Shown piece by piece: positions 16,666 through 25,209 of a DNA stretch of 64,000 nt; the stretch's first letter is position 1; every line of letters begins with the position of its first letter. Where the stretch lies: contig NZ_VIYJ01000011.1 in the NCBI RefSeq assembly GCF_008087085.1, forward strand, positions 62,001-126,000. The letters are read 5' to 3'. A program made the position numbers and the translations under genes. This stretch comes from Nocardioides rubriscoriae (lineage in GTDB: Bacteria > Actinomycetota > Actinomycetes > Propionibacteriales > Nocardioidaceae). The notes under the pieces were generated by a model. It did no database searches. It worked only from the letters and a program-made list of their open reading frames with translations, and was not told the origin of the DNA.

Positions 16666-17931
16666 TCAGGGTTGTCGGCGTGGTGGGCGGGGTGGGCGTG
16701 GTGGTGGGGGTCTTCGGTCGACGAGGTAGGTGGCGCCGGTGGGGCTGGTCCAGTGGTAGAGCCCGGGGCGGAGCATCACGTAGCGCCAGCGGGAGTGGGT
16801 CTTGGCTCGGTGGTGGCGCCGACAGAGCATCGCGAGGTTGTGCGCCGACGTCGGCCCACCCGCTGAGAACGGGATGATGTGGTCGAGGTCGACCCGGCGT
16901 CGGGTGCAGCCGGGGAACACGCAGGTGTGGTCCCTGAGGCGTACGAGCTCACGGATCGCGTCGGTGGGCTCGTAGGCCTCGGTCGAGGGGTCGGTGGCGA
17001 GGTCGACGACGGGTTTGACGGTGACCTTGGTGCCGGCGGTCTGGCACCAGGCGCGGATCTGTTCGATGAGGACCGGGGACCAGGTGTTGTCGAGGAACCC
17101 GGGCAGGTCGGGGTGCTCAGCGTCCAGGTGGCAGTACAGGGTCACACCCCGCCCGGCACCAGTGATCTCTCCGGTGAGGAGGTCGAGGGCGAGCTGCTGG
17201 CGGCCCATCTCCCCCAGGGCCTGGGACCGGCGGACGTCCAGGGTCTCGGTGGACCCGAGGTCGGCCAACGCCTGAGCACCGTTCTTCAGCGCGGCTTCGA
17301 GGTCGATCGCGTCGGCCAGGTCGAGGGTGGCGGTCATCTCCACGGTGCCCGACGTGTTGGCGTCGCCGAGGTGGACGTCGGCGTGGCGACCCTCGGCGGC
17401 CTTCTTGCGGCGGCGTTCGGCTTCGTCGGGGTCGTGCTTGGCCCGGGCTGCGTCGACGGCCCGGTCGACCTGCGCCCACGAACAGGTGTGCAGGAACGGG
17501 GCGATGTCCTTATCGACCTCGGCTGCACCGGCGAGGGGGAGGTCGGTGGTGTGCTCGGCGACGCGGAACGCCTTCCACACCGGCACCTCGAGCCGCACGA
17601 CGCGTGCATACAGGCGCGGGAGGCGGTAGCGCAGCTCCAACGCCTTGCCGAGGTAGGCCAGCCCACCGTCGGTGGACATCCCTAGTGACAACGCGAGGTC
17701 GAGGGCGGCGTACTCGCCGATCACGGGGCACCCGGGACCGCCCAGGTGCAGGGCCGGTTCTTCCATGGGGTCGAGCAGGGCTGCGGTCTCGTCGGGGTCG
17801 GCGGTGTTGACCGCTGCCCAGTCGAGGACGGCGTTGAGCTTGGCGACCTGCGCCCTGGACTCGTCGTCGCGGTGTGCGCGCACGGACTCCAGCAGCGGGT
17901 CGCTGCTGGGGGTCCGGGTGCGGGTCGTCAT
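16666..17931 (-). CDS. DUF222 / HNH endonuclease-like protein
   Basis: 421 residues. A long DUF222 helical domain (residues ~20-300) precedes a C-terminal HNH nuclease: CVFPGCTRRRVDLDHIIPF, then TSAHNLAMLCRRHHRAKTH, with both zinc-type cysteines, the DH pair and the final HH. The proline/arginine-rich tail (PPPPRPPRPPRR) is encoded by a low-complexity G-run. The family is strongly multicopy in Nocardioides-type genomes and function is not established. It is bracketed by the ~40-bp repeats described separately. Confidence 0.88.
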   Translation of the reverse strand: MTTRTRTPSSDPLLESVRAHRDDESRAQVAKLNAVLDWAAVNTADPDETAALLDPMEEPALHLGGPGCPVIGEYAALDLALSLGMSTDGGLAYLGKALELRYRLPRLYARVVRLEVPVWKAFRVAEHTTDLPLAGAAEVDKDIAPFLHTCSWAQVDRAVDAARAKHDPDEAERRRKKAAEGRHADVHLGDANTSGTVEMTATLDLADAIDLEAALKNGAQALADLGSTETLDVRRSQALGEMGRQQLALDLLTGEITGAGRGVTLYCHLDAEHPDLPGFLDNTWSPVLIEQIRAWCQTAGTKVTVKPVVDLATDPSTEAYEPTDAIRELVRLRDHTCVFPGCTRRRVDLDHIIPFSAGGPTSAHNLAMLCRRHHRAKTHSRWRYVMLRPGLYHWTSPTGATYLVDRRPPPPRPPRPPRRQP

Positions 17932-18017
17932 GGATTCATTCTACGCCCGGTCGCGCATATTCGACAGTGTGATCGACGAGTTTGTGGATGGGTTTTCGAG
18001 GGTCGGTGGGGGTGGGT

Positions 18018-18055
18018 GGGTCTCGTGACGGCCGCGGGCGGCCTCCTCGACCACC
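18018..18055. repeat. Fourth copy of the DUF222-flanking repeat
   Basis: Its reverse complement shares a 17-bp core (GAGGCCGCCCGCGGCCG) with the copy at 16449-16491 and the same GGTCGAG / GAGACC ends. Lies just upstream of the DUF222-HNH start. Confidence 0.75.
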
Positions 18056-18113
18056 GAGGGGTCGGGTCGCCGTCCCGGGTCCCGCAGCCCCGCAGTCCCG
18101 CCGTCGAGCCCGT

Positions 18114-18557
18114 CTAGCCGGGACGGCGGATCGCGACGACCCGCCACCGGTCGCCGACCCGGCGCAGGTCGACGACCACCTGGGTGGCCTCACCGTCGAC
18201 GTCGACCCCGACGGTCACCGTCGAGGAGGCCCCGCGGGTGGCGGTGTCGTCGACCGTCGCGTCGGTGACGTCGGCGGGGTTGACCTCGCCGGCCAGGCAC
18301 GCGGTCATGGGGGAGGGCAGGTCGGCGTCGTCGGCGAGCAGGGAGCCGAGGTCGCCGCAGTCGTCGTCGGCGAACGCCTGCATCACCACCAGGGCGACCT
18401 GGTCGGGCCCCGGTGGCCCCGGCGCTGCCGGTGACTCGTCGCGGGTGACCAGCGCGACGAAGGTCACCAGGTCGACGACGGCGACGAGCGGGACGGCGAC
18501 CAGCAGCACGGTGCGCCACCGGCCGAGGACCCACGGTCCGCCCACGAGCTGCCTCAT
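18114..18557 (-). CDS. Membrane-anchored hypothetical protein (lumazine/NTF2-like region possible)
   Basis: 147 residues from ATG 18557: a short cytoplasmic N-terminus, one transmembrane helix (TVLLVAVPLVAVVDLVTFVALV), a Pro/Gly linker, then an extracytoplasmic domain with a conserved-looking disulfide pair (DDDCGDL, TACLAGEV). It ends in a strand pattern VVVDLRRVGDRWRVVAI typical of NTF2-like lipoprotein domains. No confident family. The longer frame up to 18635 overlaps the tRNA-Lys terminator and is unlikely. Confidence 0.6.
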   Translation of the reverse strand: MRQLVGGPWVLGRWRTVLLVAVPLVAVVDLVTFVALVTRDESPAAPGPPGPDQVALVVMQAFADDDCGDLGSLLADDADLPSPMTACLAGEVNPADVTDATVDDTATRGASSTVTVGVDVDGEATQVVVDLRRVGDRWRVVAIRRPG

Positions 18558-18588
18558 CTGTCGATCGTCGCGAACCCGGATCGTACGA

Positions 18589-18620
18589 CGAAGGCCCGGT
18601 CCGTCTGGACCGGGCCTTCG
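18589..18620. terminator. Original chromosomal terminator of tRNA-Lys
   Basis: A perfect 14-bp stem (CGAAGGCCCGGTCC / GGACCGGGCCTTCG) with a GTCT loop. It lies one base outside the left att repeat, i.e. directly downstream of where the tRNA-Lys 3' end stood before element insertion. Confidence 0.8.
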
Positions 18621-18621
18621 C

Positions 18622-18662
18622 TGGTGGTACGGCATCAGGGACTCGAACCCCGAACCCGCTGA
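18622..18662. repeat. attL: 41-bp copy of tRNA-Lys 3' half
   Basis: Identical over 41 bp to 38007-38047, covering CCA, 3' acceptor strand, T arm and the 3' strand of the anticodon stem of tRNA-Lys(CTT). Identity stops at 18621/38006 and 18663/38048. This is the displaced tRNA end expected at the integrase-distal border. Confidence 0.95.
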
Positions 18663-18843
18663 GTAGGCCGATGGGTTTCATGGCAGATCATCCGAAATCC
18701 TCAATCCCGCTCAACAGAGCCAGATTGAGCACTCTTCGTTCTGCGCCGGCTCACGCCAGATCAGCCCTAGCCATGCCGTATTAGGGGAGTAAACGGGGAG
18801 TTTTGGACGCCGCGCGACAGGCGGATCTCGATGTCCCCTGAGC
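18663..18843. other. Left-end non-coding region of the element (attP arm)
   Basis: No gene seen. Contains the 19-bp sequence tattaggggagtaaacggg (18779-18797) repeated at the right end, plus GAGCTCAGG-type short inverted repeats. Likely recombinase/excisionase binding region. Confidence 0.5.
18779..18797 (+). repeat. 19-bp direct repeat, left copy (candidate integrase arm site)
   Basis: tattaggggagtaaacggg, identical and in the same orientation at 37934-37952. It lies 116 bp inside attL; the right copy is 54 bp inside attR. Confidence 0.7.
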
Positions 18844-19095
18844 TCAGGCTGTGGTGGCGGGCCATGAGGCCGATCCAACCGGTGAGACGTAGTGCTGGTT
18901 CTCGTAGGCGATGACGTCGCTGTAGCGATAAGCGACGCGGCTGCCGATCTTGACGTAGCCGATGCCTTCGCCTTGGTGACGGAGGTTGGCCAAGTGGCCG
19001 GTGCTGACGTGCCACCGGTCGGCGAGCTGCGCCGGGGTGAGGAGGTCGCGCCGCGTTGTGTCGGCGGCGCTGACGTGGGTGCTGTCATCAATCAT
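18844..19095 (-). CDS. Small HTH protein (excisionase/AlpA-like)
   Basis: 83 residues. LLTPAQLADRWHVSTGHLANLRHQGEGIGYVKIGSRVAYRYSDV is a MerR/Xis-type winged HTH with the characteristic VKIGxRVxYRxSDV wing. Its ATG overlaps the upstream HTH gene's stop by 4 bp. Probably a recombination directionality factor or element regulator; position beside attL fits. Confidence 0.8.
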   Translation of the reverse strand: MIDDSTHVSAADTTRRDLLTPAQLADRWHVSTGHLANLRHQGEGIGYVKIGSRVAYRYSDVIAYENQHYVSPVGSASWPATTA

Positions 19096-19313
19096 GCTGA
19101 CCTGCCCGGGGCTACGGCGCTGACGAACCGCCGGACTTCGGCAGCGGTGATGTAGAGGCGACCGCATCCCTCGAAGCGGGCCCAGGTGGGGCCGATACCG
19201 CGGCGGCGCCAGTCGCGGACGGTGCGCGAAGGGATCTGAACGAGGTCGCAGAACTGGTCGAAGGTCAGCAGGTCGTCGTCGTGCCATTCCCTGGGAATGT
19301 GGATGGGCTGCAT
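19092..19313 (-). CDS. Small HTH protein (excisionase family, HTH_17-like)
   Basis: 73 residues. LLTFDQFCDLVQIPSRTVRDWRRRGIGPTWARFEGCGRLYITAAEVRRFV is again a Xis-like HTH and wing. Start ATG 19313. Translationally coupled to the second HTH gene. Two adjacent Xis-like genes are common in actinobacterial integrative elements (one Xis, one replication or transfer regulator), but which does what is not visible. Confidence 0.8.
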   Translation of the reverse strand: MQPIHIPREWHDDDLLTFDQFCDLVQIPSRTVRDWRRRGIGPTWARFEGCGRLYITAAEVRRFVSAVAPGRSA

Positions 19314-19365
19314 GTCGTGTCCTTGATGGTTCGGTAGGTGCTCAGGTTGGGGTGCTTGTGTCGGT

Positions 19366-19935
19366 TCAGCGGGCAGGCCCGGAGCGGTGTGATGCCGAGG
19401 GGCGGGGTGCTTCGCGTTCTTCGCGGCGCCATGCCCCTCCGATGCCTAACGGCGGGTAGGTCTCGCCGGCGATGTCGTGGACGACGCGGTCGGCGGGGTG
19501 TAACGGGTGGGCGCAGATGTGGGCGGCTTCGTTGCGGGCGGCGTTGAGGTGGCGGTAGGTCTGGACGGCGGGGCTGCGGAGCGCGTCGAGGTGACACCGG
19601 GCGGCGTCGACAGCGAGGTCCGGGTCGGTGGTGGCGGTCATGTGGTCCATGGCGAGTAGGTGCGTGTGACGCGACTGGTCGAGGATGGCGCCGAGCTGTG
19701 AGGCGACTTGGGGTACTGCGGCGATCGCCTCGGCGAGATGACTCAAAGCGGTGTCGACCTCAGCCGGTGTCAGGCCGGGCGCCCGGGGCCCTGGGTGGGT
19801 CAGCCGGGCGAGTTGCCGGAGGGCGTCTTCGGCGTGGCGAGCGCAATCGATGAGGCCGACGGAGTCGACGCGATCGACGTCTGGGGTGGTGTTGGTGTCG
19901 TCGCCGCGGCGGGGTGTGGGTGGGTGTTCGGTCAT
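19366..19935 (-). CDS. Hypothetical element-encoded protein
   Basis: 189 residues, largely alpha-helical and Ala/His-rich. Segments DALRQLARLTHPGPRAPGLT, LDQSRHTHLLAMDHMT and YRHLNAARNEAAHICAHPL have no recognised domain. It sits between the relaxase and the HTH genes, a position often held by relaxase-accessory proteins in actinobacterial mobilizable elements; that role is a guess. Confidence 0.6.
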   Translation of the reverse strand: MTEHPPTPRRGDDTNTTPDVDRVDSVGLIDCARHAEDALRQLARLTHPGPRAPGLTPAEVDTALSHLAEAIAAVPQVASQLGAILDQSRHTHLLAMDHMTATTDPDLAVDAARCHLDALRSPAVQTYRHLNAARNEAAHICAHPLHPADRVVHDIAGETYPPLGIGGAWRREEREAPRPSASHRSGPAR

Positions 19936-20118
19936 CGGGGTGCCTCCGAGGTCGATGCGAGAGAAGTTCTCCTACTTCTCATAAGGCGAAAACAGGGTCG
20001 CTGGCGATCAATGTGCGGCGATGAATTCACCTTTGACGTAAAGACCGCGGGTGATTGGCGTCGTCCTGACGGGTGCGGGGACGCGGACTCCTGGCTGCCT
20101 GAGTGGGGCCCTGGGGCG
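19936..20118. other. Relaxase-to-hypothetical spacer with hairpin
   Basis: GAGAAGT (19961-19967) and ACTTCTC (19974-19980) form a 7-bp inverted repeat with a 6-nt loop, 26 bp upstream of the 19935 start on the minus strand. Could be an operator or short attenuator. Nothing else recognised. Confidence 0.35.
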
Positions 20119-22929
20119 TCAGCGCCGGACGCCGGGACGCTGGCCCGGCGACAAGGCGGGCACAGAGGCTGGTGGACGGCGCTGCCCGCGAGACCGTTCC
20201 AGCGACTGCTCGGGTGGGGGCGTGAGAGGCCCGTAGGTGTCGATGGCTTCGGTTGCGGTTTCGCGGGCTTGGGCGGGGCCGAGGTCGGGGCGGTCGCGGG
20301 TGAAGGTGCTGATCCACTGTGCCCTCGCGTCGTCGGTGGTTCCGGCGACGAGGTGCGCGGTGTTGGACTGGCGGCCGCGGGTCATCGCGACGTAAGTCGA
20401 TGCGGCGCCGGTGGTCTCACCGAGTAGGAAGTGCGCGGCGCCGACGGTCTCGCCCTGGGCGCCATGGACGGTGGTGGCGTAGGCGAGCTCGACGTGGCGG
20501 GCGGCGTAGTCGCCGGGCAGGGTCCGGGTGCCACGGCGGCCAGCGATGCTGAGGTCCCCGGTGTGCTCGTCGATCGCTGTGATCTCCCACTGGTCCCGGT
20601 TGGCGACGTCGAGGTCGCGGTCGTTGCGGCGGGTCGCGACCCGGTCACCGACAGTCAGCTGGTCGCCGGTGTTGGTGTCGAAAGCCGACCGTTGATGGTC
20701 GTCACATGTGCTCGGAGGTCGTCGGTCGCGGATGGTGGCATTCAGCGCGGCCACTTGTTCGCGGGTGTCGGCGATGACCAGGTCGCCTGGCGAGTCGGCG
20801 GCAAGGTCGGCGACGGCTGCGTGTCGTTCGACGTCGGTGGGGTGGATGACGATGTCGCCGCGTTCGTAGAGCTGGTTGAACACGGTGCCGGCGTCGGTGC
20901 CGGTGCGCATCTTCAGGGTGAGGTCTGCGTAGGCGGGGTCGGTGAAGCGGTGGACGGCGTCGAGGGTGACCTGGTCGGTGGGGTGGGCCCACCGGGCAGC
21001 GTGATCGAGGACGCCGCCGCGGCCGACGGCGGGGAGCTGGTGGCGGTCGCCGAGGAACGCGATCCGGGCGCCGGTCTCGTCAGCGATGGTGAGCAAGGCG
21101 AGGGCGGTGTCTTGGTCGAGCATCCCGGCCTCGTCGATGAGGAGCAGGTCCCCCCGGATCAGCCGCGCACCGACATCCAGGGTCTGCCGGTCGACGTGGT
21201 GGCGGGTCCAGTGGCCGTCCTCGTCCCACCGGTAGCCGTGTTGGTGGATGAGCCAGGCGGCTGAGAACGCTGGCGTGCCGAGCTCGTGTCCGGCGACCTG
21301 GGCGGCCTTCAAGGTGGGCGCGACCACGACGAGCTGCTCGTGGCGCATCTCGAGGACGACCCGTGCCGCGGCAAGGGTGGTGGTCTTCCCGGCACCCGCA
21401 GCTCCCTCGACGACAGCCAGTTGGGCGGTGCCGGCCAGGATCGCAACGGTGCGTTGCTGCGCCTCGTCGAGGCGCCCCCGGGCCACAGATGGACCAACCG
21501 AGTCGGGCGTGCCGGGGGTGGTGGCACGGGCAGCGAGCCGGTCCACCAAGTCCGCCTCGACCGCGAGGACGTTCGATGAGGTCAGGGCGCGGACGTGCCC
21601 GGGGACGTCGGGCCGGTCCAGCAGCGGCGTGCAGGCTTCGACAGCGCGGGCGGTGAGGTCCTCGGCGAGCTCGCGCCGCACCACCGGGTCGACCACGACA
21701 CCGTCGGACCCGGCTGCGGCGAGGGTGGCGATGATCTTCTCGACCTCGCCGCGGATGTCGGCGGCGTTCCACGCCGACCGTCGGGCACCCAGCCGAGACA
21801 GGGCGAGATGGGTGACGGCGTTGCGGTTGATAACCCCGACCGGTGTCGGCGCGAGCGGTGCTTGTCCGATCGGGTTCCGGTAGCCGAGGTCATGGAGCTC
21901 CTCGACCCACCGTCGTGCGAGATCGGTCCCGGACTCGGGGATGACCTTGTCGGGGCGAGCATCGGCCCACGCCCGCCGGTCCCACGACCGCCGGAGTTTC
22001 GGGCCGGGTTCGGTGCCGGGGTGCTCACGACGCCAGGCGGATTCGTAGCGGTCGACGTTCCTGCTGATCTGTGACGCCCGGGCGCTGAATGCGCCGGCGT
22101 AGTCGGCGAGTTCGCGGACCTCCCCGGATTCCGGGTCCAGGGTGAACCCGTGCGCAGCCAACGTCTGGCGTAGATGGGGGTCGCACACGACCGCGGCGTG
22201 TCCGATGCCGTTGATTGCCTCGATCGAGTCCACGACTCCGACCGAATGCAGACCCCTCCACAACCCGCCCGCCTCAACGCCGCCAGCTCGGACCCGGGCG
22301 TTGATCTGGACGTGGAGGTGGCTGTGCGGGTCACCGGCCCGCGAGGTGTAGTGCCGCACCACTGCGGCCTCGAGCTCATCGACTGGTACTTGGACCTGGC
22401 GGCCCCGCGGTCCGACCCGGGTGGTGGCGTGCTCGGCCAGCCACCCGATCACCTCACCCGCAGCACGGTCCTGCGCCGCGTCATAAGCCGCCGCGACCTC
22501 CGGGTGCAGCGACGCAGCCAGGGACCAGGTCTTCGGACCGTTGACCGTGAACTCCACGAACCGCAGCCCGTGCTCATCGTTCCGCAACCGGCCCTTCGCG
22601 GCACCGTCGAGGTCGTACCCGGCGACCCATCGCTCGTAGGCGTCCCCGTCGAGCGTCCCCCGATCCCGGACCACCACAGGGCCCCGTTCCAGGCTGCGTT
22701 CCCCCCTCCCGTCACTGCGTTCCCCCCTCCCCTCGAGGCGTCCCCCCGCGTGGCCCTTGGCGCGTTCCCCCCTCGCTCCGAGACCCTCCGGGCCGGTGAC
22801 GTAGAGCGTGGCGACGCCGGTGCCTTCGGCCAGGTAGTAGTCATCGACGCGCGACCGGTCCGCCTCGACATAGGTGCGTGCCGCAGCAGCTGAGCCGCGG
22901 TAGAACTTCACCCCGCCATGCACCCGCAC
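20119..22929 (-). CDS. MobF-family (TrwC/TraI-like) conjugative relaxase-helicase
   Basis: 936 residues. The relaxase domain has catalytic-type tyrosines at Tyr20 and Tyr31/Tyr32 and the three-histidine metal site PHSHLHVQ (His202, 204, 206). A SF1 helicase follows with Walker A GAAGAGKTTT, Walker B LLIDEAGMLDQDT, GDRHQLPAVG and the late motif TTVHGAQGETV. Nicks oriT and unwinds the transferred strand. Start GTG 22929. A basic, repetitive segment (GERxxGR units, residues ~53-83) interrupts the N-terminal domain, encoded by C-rich repeats around 22685-22790. The C-terminus is Pro/Arg-rich. Confidence 0.93.
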   Translation of the reverse strand: MRVHGGVKFYRGSAAAARTYVEADRSRVDDYYLAEGTGVATLYVTGPEGLGARGERAKGHAGGRLEGRGERSDGRGERSLERGPVVVRDRGTLDGDAYERWVAGYDLDGAAKGRLRNDEHGLRFVEFTVNGPKTWSLAASLHPEVAAAYDAAQDRAAGEVIGWLAEHATTRVGPRGRQVQVPVDELEAAVVRHYTSRAGDPHSHLHVQINARVRAGGVEAGGLWRGLHSVGVVDSIEAINGIGHAAVVCDPHLRQTLAAHGFTLDPESGEVRELADYAGAFSARASQISRNVDRYESAWRREHPGTEPGPKLRRSWDRRAWADARPDKVIPESGTDLARRWVEELHDLGYRNPIGQAPLAPTPVGVINRNAVTHLALSRLGARRSAWNAADIRGEVEKIIATLAAAGSDGVVVDPVVRRELAEDLTARAVEACTPLLDRPDVPGHVRALTSSNVLAVEADLVDRLAARATTPGTPDSVGPSVARGRLDEAQQRTVAILAGTAQLAVVEGAAGAGKTTTLAAARVVLEMRHEQLVVVAPTLKAAQVAGHELGTPAFSAAWLIHQHGYRWDEDGHWTRHHVDRQTLDVGARLIRGDLLLIDEAGMLDQDTALALLTIADETGARIAFLGDRHQLPAVGRGGVLDHAARWAHPTDQVTLDAVHRFTDPAYADLTLKMRTGTDAGTVFNQLYERGDIVIHPTDVERHAAVADLAADSPGDLVIADTREQVAALNATIRDRRPPSTCDDHQRSAFDTNTGDQLTVGDRVATRRNDRDLDVANRDQWEITAIDEHTGDLSIAGRRGTRTLPGDYAARHVELAYATTVHGAQGETVGAAHFLLGETTGAASTYVAMTRGRQSNTAHLVAGTTDDARAQWISTFTRDRPDLGPAQARETATEAIDTYGPLTPPPEQSLERSRGQRRPPASVPALSPGQRPGVRR

Positions 22930-23369
22930 TCACCGCCCCTCGAGCGCCCGCCGATTGCTCGTCACTGGTCGTCACCTAGCCTGGAAATGACGCTCGGCCC
23001 GTCCCAGGGGGACGGGCCGAGCTGATCGATCTACGGACCTTCGTAGCATGCGTGCCGCAGAGTTCCTAGAGGCTCACAAGCGTTACGGGGCCTGGGCTCT
23101 GAGGTTCGTCACTCGTCGTCAAGTGCGTTGTGCCCATCGCTCTGACGAGGGGGCATGGTCTTAAGCAGGGGTAGGGATTGCGGCTGTGAGGGCTGCTGTC
23201 GAGCTCGGCCCAAAGGCGCTTGATCAATTCCCATAAGTCGAGGCACCCGGCGGCGTTCGGCCCGACCAAGGCTGATCTGCAGGTGTCTCAGGGTTGCGCG
23301 GCGCAACTACCCCGTCAGGGCCGGGCATTAGCCCACGGTTGAGGTAAGTCGGTACATGCCTGGGGTTGC
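22930..23369. other. Non-coding region upstream of relaxase, candidate oriT
   Basis: No convincing gene in 440 bp. Contains a perfect 13-bp hairpin (arms 22992-23004 and 23010-23022, GCTCGGCCCGTCC / GGACGGGCCGAGC) 63 bp upstream of the relaxase start and a 15-bp palindrome GTTGCGC-G-GCGCAAC at 23293-23307. The location next to a MobF gene suggests oriT; the nic site is not identified. The hairpin could instead be a terminator. Confidence 0.45.
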
Positions 23370-23897
23370 TCACCCGGCACGTTTGGCCCTGAGTTTGCCA
23401 AACAGGGTGCGCACCCCCAGGCGGCTCACCGTGCCCTCTCGAGCGAGGTCCCGTCGTCGCGCTTCAAGTTCGAGTCGGTGGCCGACTCGAACTCCTGCGC
23501 CGTCGACGCCGCTGGCGAGTCCCGCTGTGATGGCCATGATGGCCCAGTCATTGCGGGCGGTGGCCACGACGGCGTGGTGAACGACGTCTGTCGGTGGGTT
23601 GTTTGCGAGCTCGTCGATGACTTTGCGCACGCCTGAGTAGATCTGTGCGGCGTGGCGCCAGGCTTCGATGACTGCTTCCTCCCGGTCCTCGGGGTCGTCC
23701 ACGAGGCCGCGTTCGAGGGATGCGACCAGGCGGGTGTGCCAGCGAAGTAGCACCGCGTTTGCGAGGTCGTCGATGGTGCTGAAATGTATGTTGATGCCTT
23801 CGATGGCGGTGGGCATTCGCCCGTCGTTACGAGTGAGGATCTCCTCCATCACAGCGTGGAGGACGCTGGCGCGGGTTGGCTTAGGCCGTACCTTCAC
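23370..23897 (-). CDS. TetR-like regulator with shortened HTH (tentative)
   Basis: 175 residues from GTG 23897. ASVLHAVMEEILTRNDG and INIHFSTIDDLANAVLLR match the helix 1 and YxHFxSKxDLxxAVL parts of TetR proteins, but the region between them is about ten residues shorter than normal, so the recognition helix looks incomplete. The remainder is helical, as in TetR ligand domains. It lies 35 bp downstream of the P450 gene and is probably co-transcribed. Identity uncertain. Confidence 0.5.
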   Translation of the reverse strand: MKVRPKPTRASVLHAVMEEILTRNDGRMPTAIEGINIHFSTIDDLANAVLLRWHTRLVASLERGLVDDPEDREEAVIEAWRHAAQIYSGVRKVIDELANNPPTDVVHHAVVATARNDWAIMAITAGLASGVDGAGVRVGHRLELEARRRDLAREGTVSRLGVRTLFGKLRAKRAG

Positions 23898-23932
23898 GTG
23901 GTCTCCTCATCTAGTCGCCGATGTCGGCCCTC

Positions 23933-25111
23933 TTACTGAATGGGCAGTGAGGCGAATCCCCGGATCGGGCCGGAGTGGAGTCGGATCGCTGCGTCGAGGT
24001 CGACATCGAAGTCACGGTGGCGGGTGAGAAGTGCTTGCAAGGCGATGCGTGCTTCGAGGCGGGCCAGTGACGCGCCGAGGCAGAAGTGGATGCCGCGTCC
24101 GAGGGCGACCTGTCGTTCGGGGGCGCGGTGGATGTCGAAGCGGTCGGCGTCGGGGAACGCCTGGTCGTCGCGGTTGGCCGACCCGAAGAGCAGCAGCACG
24201 GTGTCGCCTGTGGCCATGGTCTTCCCGTGCAGATCGACCTGTCGGGTGAGAGTGCGAGAGAGGCCCTGGACCGGTGAGTCGTAGCGGAGCAGCTCCTCGA
24301 CAGCAGCGGGAACGAGGTTGGGATCATCGGCCAGCTCCCGGCGGCTTTCGGGGTGGTGGGCGAGGATGACGGCGCTGTTGGCGAGCAGGTTGGTGGTTGT
24401 CTCGTGCCCGGCAATGAGCAACAGGAGACAAAACCCGAGGAGTTCATCCTCGCTGAGGTGTTCGCCCTCCACCTCGGCTTGGACCAGCGCGGTCATGAGG
24501 TCGTCTTGGGGGTGCGCCCGTCGTTCCGCAAGAAAGGCGGCGAAGTAGTTGTAGAGGGCTGCGGCGGCGTCGAGCCCAGCCCCGAACTCGCCTCGAGCGG
24601 GGTTGGACTGAATGAGAGTGGTGGACCAGGCCCTGAAGCGGTCTCGGTCTTCGCGTGGCACGCCGAGCATGTCAGCGATGACGATGGCCGGGAGTGGGCC
24701 AGCGAACCCGGAGACGAAGTCCCAGGCATCGGTTTCGGGGGTCTCGTCAAGGAGGTCGTCGACGAGGGTCTGGATTTGTGCCCCGAGTCCGGCGATGCGA
24801 CGAGGGGTGAAGGCCTTGCTGACGAGTTGGCGAAGCTGGGTGTGCCGGGGTGGGTCGCTCATGATGAGCATGGGCAGGAACAGCTCGGTCATGTCCACGC
24901 CCGGTGGGGTCGGGAAGATCCCCGAGGCGGAGGAGTACGTCGCGGGGTCCCCCAGTGCGGCGGACACATCGACGTGCCTACTGAGCACCCAAGTGCCAGC
25001 CCTTGATGACCAAAAGACAGGGGCGCCTTCGCGCAGCTGTCGGTAGACGGGGTACGGGTCCGCGATCACCTCGGCGTCGAACGGACTGTAAGTCAGCTGG
25101 CGGGTGCTCAT
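23933..25111 (-). CDS. Cytochrome P450 (soluble bacterial class)
   Basis: 392 residues. I-helix LLIAGHETTTNLL, K-helix EELLRYDSP (ExxR) and heme-binding ALGRGIHFCLGASLAR (Cys344) are intact. ATG 25111 follows a GGAGAAG Shine-Dalgarno; the frame extends upstream into the TetR promoter. CYP107/CYP105-like in layout; no redox partner is adjacent, but the ferredoxin and reductase of the CYP153 operon 3.4-6.3 kb away could serve. Divergent from a TetR gene with a palindromic operator between them. Confidence 0.93.
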   Translation of the reverse strand: MSTRQLTYSPFDAEVIADPYPVYRQLREGAPVFWSSRAGTWVLSRHVDVSAALGDPATYSSASGIFPTPPGVDMTELFLPMLIMSDPPRHTQLRQLVSKAFTPRRIAGLGAQIQTLVDDLLDETPETDAWDFVSGFAGPLPAIVIADMLGVPREDRDRFRAWSTTLIQSNPARGEFGAGLDAAAALYNYFAAFLAERRAHPQDDLMTALVQAEVEGEHLSEDELLGFCLLLLIAGHETTTNLLANSAVILAHHPESRRELADDPNLVPAAVEELLRYDSPVQGLSRTLTRQVDLHGKTMATGDTVLLLFGSANRDDQAFPDADRFDIHRAPERQVALGRGIHFCLGASLARLEARIALQALLTRHRDFDVDLDAAIRLHSGPIRGFASLPIQ

Positions 25112-25209
25112 TACTTCTCCTGGTCCTCCGGTTACGGGTGCGGCTTCAACTCGGGGGCAGTCCCCGCTCTCTCCTCCAAGGCTGGAGAACAGCGGCTTAA
25201 ATTCGCAGT

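Noticed and set aside
18622..18662. Second tRNA gene at the left border
   Set aside because: Only the 3' half is present; it is the displaced att copy, not a functional tRNA.
22680..22795. CRISPR-like array in the relaxase gene
   Set aside because: Units are short, irregular, in frame within the coding sequence and have no spacer structure.
23066..23269. Possible 67-residue gene on the minus strand upstream of the relaxase
   Set aside because: No Shine-Dalgarno, no family, overlaps the probable oriT region; composition not convincing.
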